DNA from: Paenirhizobium daejeonense
Lineage (GTDB): Bacteria > Pseudomonadota > Alphaproteobacteria > Rhizobiales > Rhizobiaceae
Direction: 5' to 3'
Length of the DNA stretch: 64,000 nucleotides
Assembly (NCBI RefSeq): GCF_014280875.1
Contig: NZ_JACLAL010000004.1
Location: 1 to 64,000 of the forward strand
Shown in pieces: positions 9,852 to 17,467 of the stretch; the stretch's first letter is position 1, and every line of letters starts with the position of its first letter. A program made the translations under genes and the position numbers. A model generated the notes under the pieces. It had not been told where the DNA came from, did no database searches, and was given only the letters and a program-made list of their open reading frames with translations.

Positions 9852-10322
9852 TCAGACCGTGCCGTAGGAGGCCTGGCGAATGCGCAGCAGGCTGACGAAG
9901 CCCGTTTCGGGATCCGTCCAGGATCCCATTTCCAGACGGCCGGTCACTTCGATCTGGGTGCTCGGCTGCACGAAGGTCTGCTTCTCGTCGAGATAGACGA
10001 CCACGATATTATCAGGCCAGTCCGCATCGGAGGAGCAGAAGGGGCAAAGCGCCATCGGCACTTCGGTCAAGACGAAGAATGTCGCTTCGGCCTTCAGGGG
10101 CGGGGCCATGAAGCCGCGCATGGCGATTTCGCGACCGTTCAGTTCCTTGACCTTGGATGAGAATTCGAGCCCGAGGACACTGACCTTGCCGTAGAGTTCG
10201 TCAAAGGTGAGATCGGTGCTTGCCGCAAGGCTTGGCCGGCTTTTGAGGCAGAGCGCGGAAAGCAGCAGACCGCCGATGAAATGGCGGCGGTCGAGAGGAG
10301 AGGATAAGAAAGTTTTGGTCAT
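9852..10322 (-). CDS. DUF3299-like secreted protein (possible Tat substrate)
   Basis: Protein of 156 residues. The start ATG 10322 is preferred over one nine codons upstream because GGGAG lies 8 nt before it. The N-terminus carries DRRHFIGG followed by a hydrophobic stretch, a Tat-like signal (twin Arg, Phe at +2). The mature part has REIAMRGFMAPP and a CPFC pair, features I associate with DUF3299 proteins. It heads an operon with an ABC ATPase and a His-loop permease; the partner genes suggest an extracytoplasmic accessory protein, perhaps metal-binding through Cys and His. The family assignment is from memory and should be treated as likely, not proven. Confidence 0.75.
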   Translation of the reverse strand: MTKTFLSSPLDRRHFIGGLLLSALCLKSRPSLAASTDLTFDELYGKVSVLGLEFSSKVKELNGREIAMRGFMAPPLKAEATFFVLTEVPMALCPFCSSDADWPDNIVVVYLDEKQTFVQPSTQIEVTGRLEMGSWTDPETGFVSLLRIRQASYGTV

Positions 10323-10374
10323 GAAAGGTCTCCCGCGGTTGCGCCTCATGGCGGCCCCCGCATGAAACGGAAAT

Positions 10375-10399
10375 GGCCCGGGCGTTTCGCGCCCGGGCC
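10375..10399 (-). terminator. Hairpin downstream of phoA
   Basis: A perfect 10-bp GC stem (10375-10384 with 10390-10399) and a 5-nt loop lie 15 nt after the phoA stop; on the minus strand the sequence ATTTCCGTTTC follows. It is T-rich rather than a pure T run, so some read-through into the DUF3299-ABC operon is possible. Confidence 0.6.
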
Positions 10400-10414
10400 G
10401 GTATTGTCGGAATA

Positions 10415-12169
10415 TTACTGCGTCTGCTTTGCGCCGAGAGCCATGGCATCGGCCAGAACACGGTAGACGTCGCTCTGTTCCATGTATCCACGGAAGCCTT
10501 CGGCACCGGGACCGGTCGCCTGCAGCACGACGTCGTCGACGGCGTGAACGCCCGAGTCACCGTCCTTCGGAATATTGCCCTGCACGAAGACGGCGCCGGG
10601 AACATCCTTGTAGGCTTCGTTGGCGACATATTCCTTGTTCTCGTTCTGGATGGCCGGAACGAACGGACCGTCAAGCTTCGGACGGAAGGTCTCGTAGTGA
10701 TCCGGGCCATTGTTGGCGGCGAGGAACAGGCGGCGCGAAACGTCTACGCGGTCCGGATAGCCGTCGCCGTCCTTGTCCTCGTAGTTCGGGAAGCCGGCGT
10801 CGTCATAGGTGCCGACCTTCTCGCGCATTTCCGTACCTTCCTTCTCGTCATCGACGGTGCCGATGATCGAGACGCCATGGGTATGGTCGCCGGTGACGAT
10901 GATCAGGGTATCAGGGTTCTTCTCGGCGAATTCGCGGGCAACGCCCACGGCCTTGTCGAACTCGATGGTGTCGACCACGGCGCGGTCCCAGTCGAGCGGG
11001 TGGCTCATCTTGTCGACAGAAGCGCCTTCGACCATCAGGAAGAAGCCGTCCGGGTTCTTGGAAAGTTCGCCAAGCGCTGCCTTGGTCATGTCGACGAGGC
11101 CCGGCTGGTTCGGGAACTTTTCGACGGTGCCCTTCTTCAGGAATTCGCGGTCGAGCGTCACGTCCATGTTGCCGGTGTGGAAGAGGCCGAGGATCTTGCC
11201 GGTATTGGTTCCGGCAGCGGCGGAAAGCTCGGTCTTGTCGGTCGCGAGCGTATAGCCGGCTTCCTTGAACAGCGCGATATAGTCCTTGTCGTCCTTACGC
11301 TTGGAACCCGGGACGTCCTTGGAGAGGAAGTAGGCAGAACCGCCGCCGAGAACGACGTCAGGCTTTAGGCCGTAGAACATGCCGACGATATCGGCCTTGT
11401 CGCCGCGGCTGCGGGTATGGGAAACGAGGGCGGCCGGCGTTGCATCTTCGATTTCGGCGGTTGAGACGATGCCGATCGACTTCTTCGTCTGGCGACGAAG
11501 GGCTTCTGCCACGGTTTCGACCTTCGGGTCGTCCTGGCTTGCTGGCGTGCGGTCTGCATAGACGCCGAGCGCGTTGACGCGCGACTTGTGGCCGGTCATG
11601 TAGGCCGACATCGTGTTGGCGCTGTCGGTTGCGATCGAATGGGTGGAGGAGGTGCCGATGAAGGCGACTGGCGGAACGTCGTCCATGGCGAGACGGCCGT
11701 TGGCCTTGCCCTCGGTCATGCCCTTGGACATGATGCGGGCAGCGGTGCGGTGCGCGACGGAAAGACCGTCGGCGATCAGGAAGATCACGTTCTTGGCGAC
11801 CGGCTTTTCAGCGGTGGCGTAAACATCCCAGTTGACCGACTTCGTCTCGTCGCCGGCAGTGACTTCGACCTTGTAGGCGCCGGCCGGCAGCGAAACGCCA
11901 CGCAGGATCAGCGCGGAGCCGAGGACCTTGTCTTCCTTGCCCTTTTCTTCGGCCACGAATTCGGCCTCGGCGCCGAGCACCGACTTGTAGTCCTGGCCGT
12001 TGACGGTGATCTTGACGTCTTCCGGCTTCACGACGTTCTTCAACTCGACCTTGAAGTCGAACGGTGAACCAGAAAGGATGGTGGCGCGGTCGAGCGGATA
12101 GACGGTGGCGGCATTGGCGGCACCGGCGAGCATCGTGGATGCCACGAGGGCTGCAAAGAGCGTGCGCAT
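10415..12169 (-). CDS. phoA: Alkaline phosphatase (PhoA-like), periplasmic
   Basis: Secreted phosphomonoesterase of 584 residues. The start ATG 12169 follows GAGGA and gives a clean signal peptide cut after AGAANA (about residue 20). A beta-rich region (about 21-120) precedes the catalytic fold with NVIFLIADG (metal Asp134), the nucleophile in ATDSANT (Ser183), VEGASVD, and the metal ligands in GDHTHG. It releases phosphate from organic esters outside the inner membrane and needs Zn and Mg. A Pho box with a -10 element stands upstream, so it should be induced by PhoB on phosphate starvation. It is somewhat longer than E. coli PhoA (471 residues), partly because of the N-terminal domain. Confidence 0.93.
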   Translation of the reverse strand: MRTLFAALVASTMLAGAANAATVYPLDRATILSGSPFDFKVELKNVVKPEDVKITVNGQDYKSVLGAEAEFVAEEKGKEDKVLGSALILRGVSLPAGAYKVEVTAGDETKSVNWDVYATAEKPVAKNVIFLIADGLSVAHRTAARIMSKGMTEGKANGRLAMDDVPPVAFIGTSSTHSIATDSANTMSAYMTGHKSRVNALGVYADRTPASQDDPKVETVAEALRRQTKKSIGIVSTAEIEDATPAALVSHTRSRGDKADIVGMFYGLKPDVVLGGGSAYFLSKDVPGSKRKDDKDYIALFKEAGYTLATDKTELSAAAGTNTGKILGLFHTGNMDVTLDREFLKKGTVEKFPNQPGLVDMTKAALGELSKNPDGFFLMVEGASVDKMSHPLDWDRAVVDTIEFDKAVGVAREFAEKNPDTLIIVTGDHTHGVSIIGTVDDEKEGTEMREKVGTYDDAGFPNYEDKDGDGYPDRVDVSRRLFLAANNGPDHYETFRPKLDGPFVPAIQNENKEYVANEAYKDVPGAVFVQGNIPKDGDSGVHAVDDVVLQATGPGAEGFRGYMEQSDVYRVLADAMALGAKQTQ

Positions 12170-12223
12170 GGGGTTTCCTCGCAAAAATGTTCAATTGGAA
12201 AAGGCAGGCCTGCTATAGTCGCC

Positions 12224-12245
12224 CCGGATGACACTTGGATGACGT
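12224..12245 (-). promoter_or_regulatory. Pho box (PhoB binding site) of phoA
   Basis: On the minus strand the heptamers ACGTCAT (12245-12239) and GTGTCAT (12234-12228) are separated by CCAA, giving the 11-nt repeat of the PhoB consensus CTGTCAT. A -10 element TATAGC (12217-12212) begins 10 nt after the second heptamer, the same geometry as the E. coli phoA promoter. There is no separate -35, as expected for a PhoB-activated promoter. Confidence 0.8.
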
Positions 12246-12323
12246 GGCCGGATCCAAGGCTTCGCCTTGCCGTTGCGGTGTCTGCGGGCTGCTGGAATCT
12301 TGCCGAACAAACGAGAGGGGCGT

Positions 12324-12848
12324 TCAGGGCCCGGAATTTCCCATGCGGTTCAAATTCCCCTTGTGAGCAAAGTCGGAAAAGTTCTCGCCCTTGATCATGT
12401 GGATCTGTTCATCGCGCGAATGGATGATCCCCAGACGCTCGTAGAATCCTTGAGCCTGCGTGTTGTTGATGTCGACCGAAAGACGCAGGTATCGGGCTCC
12501 CTTTTCAAGGCCGCGCGCTGCAGCCGCCTGCAGGAGCCGTTCGCCGATCCCCATGCCGCGAAAGGTCTCCTCGACATAGAGGTCCTGCACATAGATTCCC
12601 GGTTCGCCCCGAAAGGTCGAAAAGCTTGCAAAGGTCAGGCACATGCCGGCGAAGCGACCCTCGACCTCCGCAATCAGGCCATCGAAGGCCGGCCGTTCGC
12701 CGAAGCCGTGAAGAAGCAGGTCGGCCGGTGTGCTGAGAACCTTGTGCTGGCTGCCGACATGATCGGCAAGTGCCAGAATGCCGGAATGAAGCAGATCGAC
12801 GTCCTCGCGGTGCGCATCGCGTATGCTGACGGATCCGTGTTCGGGCAT
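12324..12848 (-). CDS. GNAT-family N-acetyltransferase
   Basis: Acetyltransferase of 174 residues. The start is ATG 12848, 6 nt after GGAGG; longer in-frame starts add a segment that is not GNAT-like and would run toward the small RNA gene. The acetyl-CoA motif A is seen in VEETFRGMGIGERLLQAAAA, followed by the conserved LSVDINNTQAQGFYERLG block of GNAT motif B. The substrate is unknown. It stands alone on the minus strand between phoA and the anti-SD small RNA. Confidence 0.88.
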   Translation of the reverse strand: MPEHGSVSIRDAHREDVDLLHSGILALADHVGSQHKVLSTPADLLLHGFGERPAFDGLIAEVEGRFAGMCLTFASFSTFRGEPGIYVQDLYVEETFRGMGIGERLLQAAAARGLEKGARYLRLSVDINNTQAQGFYERLGIIHSRDEQIHMIKGENFSDFAHKGNLNRMGNSGP

Positions 12849-12939
12849 GGTCGTTCCTCCGGTGATGATGCGTCGGAACATCCAACAGCCGGGATCATTT
12901 TTCAAATGGAAGATTGGAAGGCAGATCCGGAAGAAGCCC

Positions 12940-13066
12940 AAAATGAAAAGAGCCCGGCGCGGGAGGAGGTGCGCCAGGCTCTTGAACTTGATCGGCAATT
13001 GGGAGGAGGAGGAGTATTGCCGATCCTATCTCGCGGCGCTGGGAGGAGGAGTGCGCCGTTTCGATG
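12940..13066 (-). ncRNA. Small RNA with three CCUCCUCCC-type anti-Shine-Dalgarno loops (cuckoo/CcsR-like)
   Basis: Three consecutive hairpins are encoded on the minus strand. Hairpin 1 has stem 13058-13053/13039-13034; hairpin 2 a 10-bp stem 13025-13016/12999-12990; hairpin 3 an 11-bp stem 12981-12971/12960-12950 followed by UUUUCAUUUU, a terminator. Every loop carries a CUCCUCC core (CCUCCUCCC in hairpins 1 and 3), complementary to ribosome binding sites. In hairpin 3 a U-G pair forms only on the minus strand (a C-A mismatch on plus), fixing the orientation. This matches the alphaproteobacterial CCUCCUCCC ('cuckoo', CcsR, ar14-like) RNAs, thought to act on mRNAs under stress. The 5' end near 13066 is inferred from the promoter. 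Confidence 0.85.
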
Positions 13067-13072
13067 ATTTGA

Positions 13073-13100
13073 ATATAGTCACATCGTTTTGGATGAATAG
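13073..13100 (-). promoter_or_regulatory. Candidate promoter of the anti-SD small RNA
   Basis: CTATAT (13078-13073) matches the rhizobial -10 exactly and places the transcript start just before hairpin 1. The -35 region is poor (CTATTC, 13100-13095, spacer 16), so an alternative sigma factor or an activator may be needed. Confidence 0.5.
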
Positions 13101-13317
13101 TCCTGTTGCTGCAATGCACCAATGCGCTTTATGCATAGCTATCTGTTGCAAAGGTGAATCGGAGCGCTTTGGATAGGGTAAGAGAGCCGATTCCTATTCG
13201 ACGAAAGTCAAAATTGCCGTATCTGGAGGCAATGTTGACTGAAAATGGTCAATCGATTGTCCGAAATGCATGAATTGACCAACGAGCGTTGAGGCAGCCA
13301 GAACGGAAAGCGGCGCC

Positions 13318-14067
13318 TCATTTTTCCCGGTGAACCTGAAAACCCGCCCATGATTGGCTGACGGGCATGATTTCCAGGCTATTGATATTGATATGCGCGG
13401 GCTGGGAGGCGATCCAGTGAATGGTGTTGGCGATATCCTCGGGCTGGATCGCCTGCGCGCCGCCATAGAGCGCGTCGTATGCCTCCTGATTTCCACCTGT
13501 TCTGACCAGGGTGAACTCGCTTTCGCACAGACCGGGCTCGATCGAGGTGATGCGAACTCCTTTGCCATGCAGGTCGGAACGAAGGCCGAGCGAGAACTGG
13601 CGTAGGAAGGCCTTGGTGCCCGCATAGACATTCCCGCCGGAGTAAGGCCAGTGGGCCGCTACCGAAGAAAGGTTGACGATCATGCCGCGACGCTCGATCA
13701 GGGTCGGCAGTAGGTGATGGGTGATCGCCAGGAGACCGGTGATGTTGGTATTGATCATCGTCTTCCAGTCGGCGAGCGGAACCTGCGGCGCAGGTGCCGT
13801 GCCGAGCGCAAGGCCGGCATTGTTTACGAGCACGTCGATACCCGCGAAGGCCTCTGGCAGGCTGGCCAGCGCGTCGCGCATGCCACCCTCATCGGTGATG
13901 TCGAAGGCAAGGCCATGAAATGCACCGTCCAGTTCAGCCGCAAGCTCGTCCAACCGCGCCTGACGTCGACCGGTACCGACGACCTTCCAGCCCTCGGCGA
14001 CGAAGCGCCGTGCGGTTGCCGCGCCGAAGCCGGCGGTAGCGCCGGTGATCAGGATTGTGCCGCTCAT
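13318..14067 (-). CDS. sdh: Short-chain dehydrogenase, probable serine 3-dehydrogenase
   Basis: NADP-type short-chain dehydrogenase of 249 residues with TGATAGFG at the cofactor site (about 8-15), NNAG (82-85), Ser in NLSS (about 135) and the catalytic YAGTK (Tyr148, Lys152). The whole sequence, including the C-terminal block PAHININSLEIMPVSQSW, closely follows the characterised Agrobacterium serine 3-dehydrogenase as I recall it, which oxidises L-serine to 2-aminomalonate semialdehyde; relatives (YdfG) act on 3-hydroxy acids. It is transcribed divergently from the phosphonate/sulfate ester hydrolase gene. The precise substrate is inferred from similarity only. Confidence 0.85.
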   Translation of the reverse strand: MSGTILITGATAGFGAATARRFVAEGWKVVGTGRRQARLDELAAELDGAFHGLAFDITDEGGMRDALASLPEAFAGIDVLVNNAGLALGTAPAPQVPLADWKTMINTNITGLLAITHHLLPTLIERRGMIVNLSSVAAHWPYSGGNVYAGTKAFLRQFSLGLRSDLHGKGVRITSIEPGLCESEFTLVRTGGNQEAYDALYGGAQAIQPEDIANTIHWIASQPAHININSLEIMPVSQSWAGFQVHREK

Positions 14068-14261
14068 GTCCCGTATCCTCTTGTCGAGATTGCTATCTCT
14101 TCAGGTTTTAGGGCGCTGGCCGCCCCAGGCAAGTGGGCGTAGGTTCCTCAAGGGAATGTGACCAGGCTTTTTCATTTGCGTGTTGCCGGATGACGGGAAA
14201 ATCTGGGTGTCTGGCGCGCCGAATCGAATGCACGCTACTAGAAAATTCCGGAGGGCCGCGC

Positions 14262-15782
14262 ATGAAGCCGAACATACTTTTGATTACGGCCGACCAGTGG
14301 CGAGGCGATTGCCTGTCCGCGGTTGGACATCCTGTGGTCAGGACACCGAATATCGATGCGCTGGCGGCCGAAGGCGTGCTTTTCCGTCGCCACTATGCCG
14401 GTGCTGCACCCTGTTCGCCGGCCCGCGCCTCGCTCTACACAGGGCTTTACCAGATGAACCATCGGGTCTGTCGCAACGGTTCGCCACTCGATGCCCGTTT
14501 CGACAATATTGCGCTTGCCGCCCGGCGGGCAGGGTATGATCCAACGGTCTTCGGCTATACCGATGTTTCGCCAGATCCACGACCGCTCGATCCCAACGAC
14601 CCGGTGCTGACCTCCTATGAAGGGGTTCTTCCCGGCTTCACCATCGGTCAGATTCTGCTGGAGCACGAGCGCCACTGGCTGGGCTGGCTGCGGACGAAAG
14701 GACATATCGATGCCGTCGATCGCAGTGTCCACCGAACCGCTTCGCCGGGTAATAGCCGCGTCGGCAATGATTCGCCCGCATACTCCAAGGATGAGACCCA
14801 GACGGCCTTCGTGGCGCAAGCCTTCCTGAACTGGCGTGAGACGCAGGATCGTCCCTGGTTTGCCCATATCTCCTTCCTTCGCCCGCATCCGCCCTTCTGC
14901 GTGCCCGAGCCCTACAACAGCATGTTTGCGAGCGGCGACGGGCCGGCCTATGCCCGCGCCGACAGTCGCGCCGAAGAGACGGCGATCCATCCGTTCACGC
15001 GCTATGCGATGGGCGGCCTGCAGAAATCGAGTTTCGTCCATGGCGCGACAGGCCCGTTGAGTGAATGGCGGGAGGAGGATTTCGATCGCATCAGGGCGAT
15101 CTATTTCGGCATGATCGCCGAGGTCGATTCCCAGATCGGGCGCGTTTTCGATGCGCTGCGCGCTCGCGGCGACTGGGAGAATACCATCGTGATCTTCACC
15201 TCTGACCACGGCGAGATGATGGGCGATCATTGGGCGCTGGGCAAGGGCGGTTATCACGACGGCAGCTACCATATCCCGCTGGTGATTCGGGACCCTGCCG
15301 CAACCGCGTCAGCAGGAAAGCAGATCGAGGCCTTTACCGCCGCAGCTGACATCATGCCGACACTCTGCGAGCGGCTCGGCCTCGTTCCGCGCAATCATCA
15401 GGACGGCGCGTCTCTCATGCCGTTCCTGCGTGGTGACCAGCCGGGCCGCTGGCGGGACGCGGCCTTCTTCGAGTTTGATTTCCGCGAGGTGGCAACCGGT
15501 GCGGCGGAAAAGCATTTCGATCTGCCGTCGAACCTCTGCAATCTCTCGGTCATCCGTGACCAGTCGTTCAAATATGTGCATTTCGCCGGCCTGCCGCCGC
15601 TGCTGTTCGATCTCGAAAGGGATCCGATGGAACTGTACGATGTTGCTGGGGAGCCGGATTATGCCGTAACCCGGCTGCACTATGCGGAGAAGCTGCTGAC
15701 ATTGCGCGCCGCACATCTGGACCAGACGCTTGCCTATACGGAGCTGACGGAGGCCGGCCCCGTCAGCCGGCCGAGACGCTGA
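14262..15782 (+). CDS. Formylglycine-dependent sulfatase/phosphonate monoester hydrolase
   Basis: Alkaline-phosphatase-superfamily hydrolase of 506 residues. The start ATG 14262 follows GGAGG; the upstream in-frame part is not conserved-looking. The metal-binding NILLITADQWRGD opens the protein and the CSPAR motif (Cys51) is the site that a formylglycine-generating enzyme converts to the catalytic formylglycine. The remaining pattern (FLRPHPPF, FTSDHGEMMGDHW, EFDFREV, KYVHFAGLPPLLFDL) follows the rhizobial/Burkholderia phosphonate monoester hydrolases more than typical arylsulfatases. No signal peptide is seen, so it is probably cytoplasmic. Likely substrates are phosphonate mono- or phosphodiesters and sulfate esters. 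No modifying enzyme or transporter is adjacent. Confidence 0.87.
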   Translation: MKPNILLITADQWRGDCLSAVGHPVVRTPNIDALAAEGVLFRRHYAGAAPCSPARASLYTGLYQMNHRVCRNGSPLDARFDNIALAARRAGYDPTVFGYTDVSPDPRPLDPNDPVLTSYEGVLPGFTIGQILLEHERHWLGWLRTKGHIDAVDRSVHRTASPGNSRVGNDSPAYSKDETQTAFVAQAFLNWRETQDRPWFAHISFLRPHPPFCVPEPYNSMFASGDGPAYARADSRAEETAIHPFTRYAMGGLQKSSFVHGATGPLSEWREEDFDRIRAIYFGMIAEVDSQIGRVFDALRARGDWENTIVIFTSDHGEMMGDHWALGKGGYHDGSYHIPLVIRDPAATASAGKQIEAFTAAADIMPTLCERLGLVPRNHQDGASLMPFLRGDQPGRWRDAAFFEFDFREVATGAAEKHFDLPSNLCNLSVIRDQSFKYVHFAGLPPLLFDLERDPMELYDVAGEPDYAVTRLHYAEKLLTLRAAHLDQTLAYTELTEAGPVSRPRR

Positions 15783-15862
15783 CGGTTTCGAAAACGGTAG
15801 TGCTCCCATCCGCTATGGTTTATAGCCGGACCGACGACATAGCCGTGATCTGGGGAGCATAG

Positions 15863-16489
15863 ATGGCCGCGACGATTCGCTATCACGAGGGTGACATTTC
15901 CGCAGCAGACGCCGCCCGTTATACGGGCGCGATCGCGATCGATACCGAGACGCTTGGCCTCGTTCCGAGGCGCGACCGGCTCTGCGTCGTGCAGCTTTCC
16001 TCGGGCGACGGCACCGCCGATATCATCCGGATCGCAGCCGGCCAGAAGGAGGCTCCCAACCTCGTCGCGATGCTGGCCGATCCCGCACGTCAGAAGATTT
16101 TCCATTATGGCCGCTTCGATATCGCCGTGCTGTTTCACACATTCGGCGTCACCACCACGCCGGTTTTCTGCACCAAGATTGCCTCCCGCCTCAGCCGTAC
16201 CTACACGGATCGCCATGGCCTGAAGGACAATCTGAAGGAGATGCTGGAAGTCGATATCTCCAAGGCCCAGCAATCCTCGGATTGGGCGGCGGAAACACTC
16301 TCCCCGGCGCAGCTCGAATATGCGGCATCCGACGTTCTTTACCTGCATGCCCTGCGCGACAAGCTGACTGCGCGCCTGATACGCGATGGCCGGATGGCCC
16401 ATGCCGAAGCGTGTTTCGAGTTTCTGCCGACCCGTGCCAAGCTCGATCTGCTCGGCTGGGAAGAAACCGATATCTTTGCGCATAGCTGA
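15863..16489 (+). CDS. rnd: Ribonuclease D-family 3'-5' exonuclease (short form)
   Basis: DEDDy exonuclease of 208 residues with ExoI IAIDTETLGL, ExoII HYGRFDIAVL and ExoIII YAASDVLYLHAL. It lacks the C-terminal HRDC domains of E. coli RNase D (375 residues), as is usual for the short alphaproteobacterial form. It should trim 3' ends of structured RNAs such as tRNA precursors. The start is ATG 15863, preceded by GGGGAG. Annotation as RNase D is by catalytic domain only. Confidence 0.88.
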   Translation: MAATIRYHEGDISAADAARYTGAIAIDTETLGLVPRRDRLCVVQLSSGDGTADIIRIAAGQKEAPNLVAMLADPARQKIFHYGRFDIAVLFHTFGVTTTPVFCTKIASRLSRTYTDRHGLKDNLKEMLEVDISKAQQSSDWAAETLSPAQLEYAASDVLYLHALRDKLTARLIRDGRMAHAEACFEFLPTRAKLDLLGWEETDIFAHS

Positions 16490-16545
16490 CGACCTCCTCG
16501 GGGCCCTTGCCGGTTCTCTACCTTCACTGAAAGGCGTGTGGCGGA

Positions 16546-16902
16546 TCAGGCGTCGCCGGTTTCGTTCGTCGTGCTTTCCTGCTTCCTGCGCACGCCGACT
16601 CGGATAAGAACTTCCCTAGGTATCCCGTAACGACGCACGGCATCCGCCTGACTGCGAAAGCCCGAAATTTCTCTCTGGATGAAGAATGCCCAGACCAGTT
16701 CAGCGGCCTCGTCGATGAACTTTTCAAGGGCATCAGCGGGTGCATCCGCCGTCTGCGCTGCCGCAAGAGCCTCGAGTGCCGCCTCGACTTTTCTGCCGAT
16801 CCGGCCGAGCGCATCGGCCTTTTCAGCCGCAAGCTCATAATCGAGCGCCGACAGGACTCCGGATCCGGTGGATGAGAAAAGAGAGGGCGGACGAAAACTC
16901 AT
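16546..16902 (-). CDS. Conserved hypothetical protein, helical
   Basis: Protein of 118 residues with no signal peptide or membrane segment. The middle (about 20-85) is predicted helical and rich in Ala and acidic residues, and the C-terminal part reads AVRRYGIPREVLIRVG. I do not recognise a function; it resembles small rhizobial proteins of a DUF family. It is convergent with rnd. Confidence 0.65.
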   Translation of the reverse strand: MSFRPPSLFSSTGSGVLSALDYELAAEKADALGRIGRKVEAALEALAAAQTADAPADALEKFIDEAAELVWAFFIQREISGFRSQADAVRRYGIPREVLIRVGVRRKQESTTNETGDA

Positions 16903-17088
16903 GAAAGCCTCAGCGCCATGGTGACCGACCGAAGATGGCGCCTGAAATGTCCGTCGGCAAGAGCGGATTGAAGTTCATCAATCAGGCTTTCTTAATTCCT
17001 CGGGCGCATCATGCCTCATACGGGATATCCTCCTGCCGGCCCTCCCGATTGTCGGGTTGGCCGCTGATCAAGCGGTACGAATGCGACC

Positions 17089-17439
17089 ATGATGGAAGCG
17101 CCTAAGGTTTCCTCGTCGGGTGTCTTGCGGACCCCGGAAAACCTTGAGAACGAACGATTTTTGCCTGCAACGCCTCCTGTTGCGGCAGACATGCTCAAAA
17201 ACTGGCTGGAGCAGCCCACGACCGAGACCGCAGTCTTCGCGGAAGGGCGAAGCGCATGGGACGAGCCATTCCCTCCGATACGCGAACAGTCGCAACGGCC
17301 GCGCGGAAGCTGGCTTGATGCCGTCGCAGGTTCCTTGTCCGCTTCGCACGAGTCGACCCGGGAAGACATCGTGTCGCTCAACGCCGACGACAACGGCGTC
17401 TACACTCTCTTCCGGGATATTATCGTCAAAGAAGCGTAA
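17089..17439 (+). CDS. Hypothetical protein
   Basis: Reading frame of 116 residues with codon use like its neighbours (mostly G or C at third positions) and no overlapping better frame. No Shine-Dalgarno sequence is evident before ATG 17089 or the next ATG. The product is hydrophilic with no membrane segment, no Cys and a C-terminal DNGVYTLFRDIIVKEA. I do not recognise it. It ends 29 nt before the convergent nicotinamide phosphoribosyltransferase gene. Confidence 0.55.
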   Translation: MMEAPKVSSSGVLRTPENLENERFLPATPPVAADMLKNWLEQPTTETAVFAEGRSAWDEPFPPIREQSQRPRGSWLDAVAGSLSASHESTREDIVSLNADDNGVYTLFRDIIVKEA

Positions 17440-17467
17440 GGCTCTATCGCGATCTTGCGGACTGCCC

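Noticed and set aside
12823..13176. 117-codon plus-strand frame over the small RNA region
   Set aside because: Its GGAGGAGG-coded Gly/Glu runs are the complement of the anti-SD loops; the hairpins and terminator read better as a minus-strand RNA.
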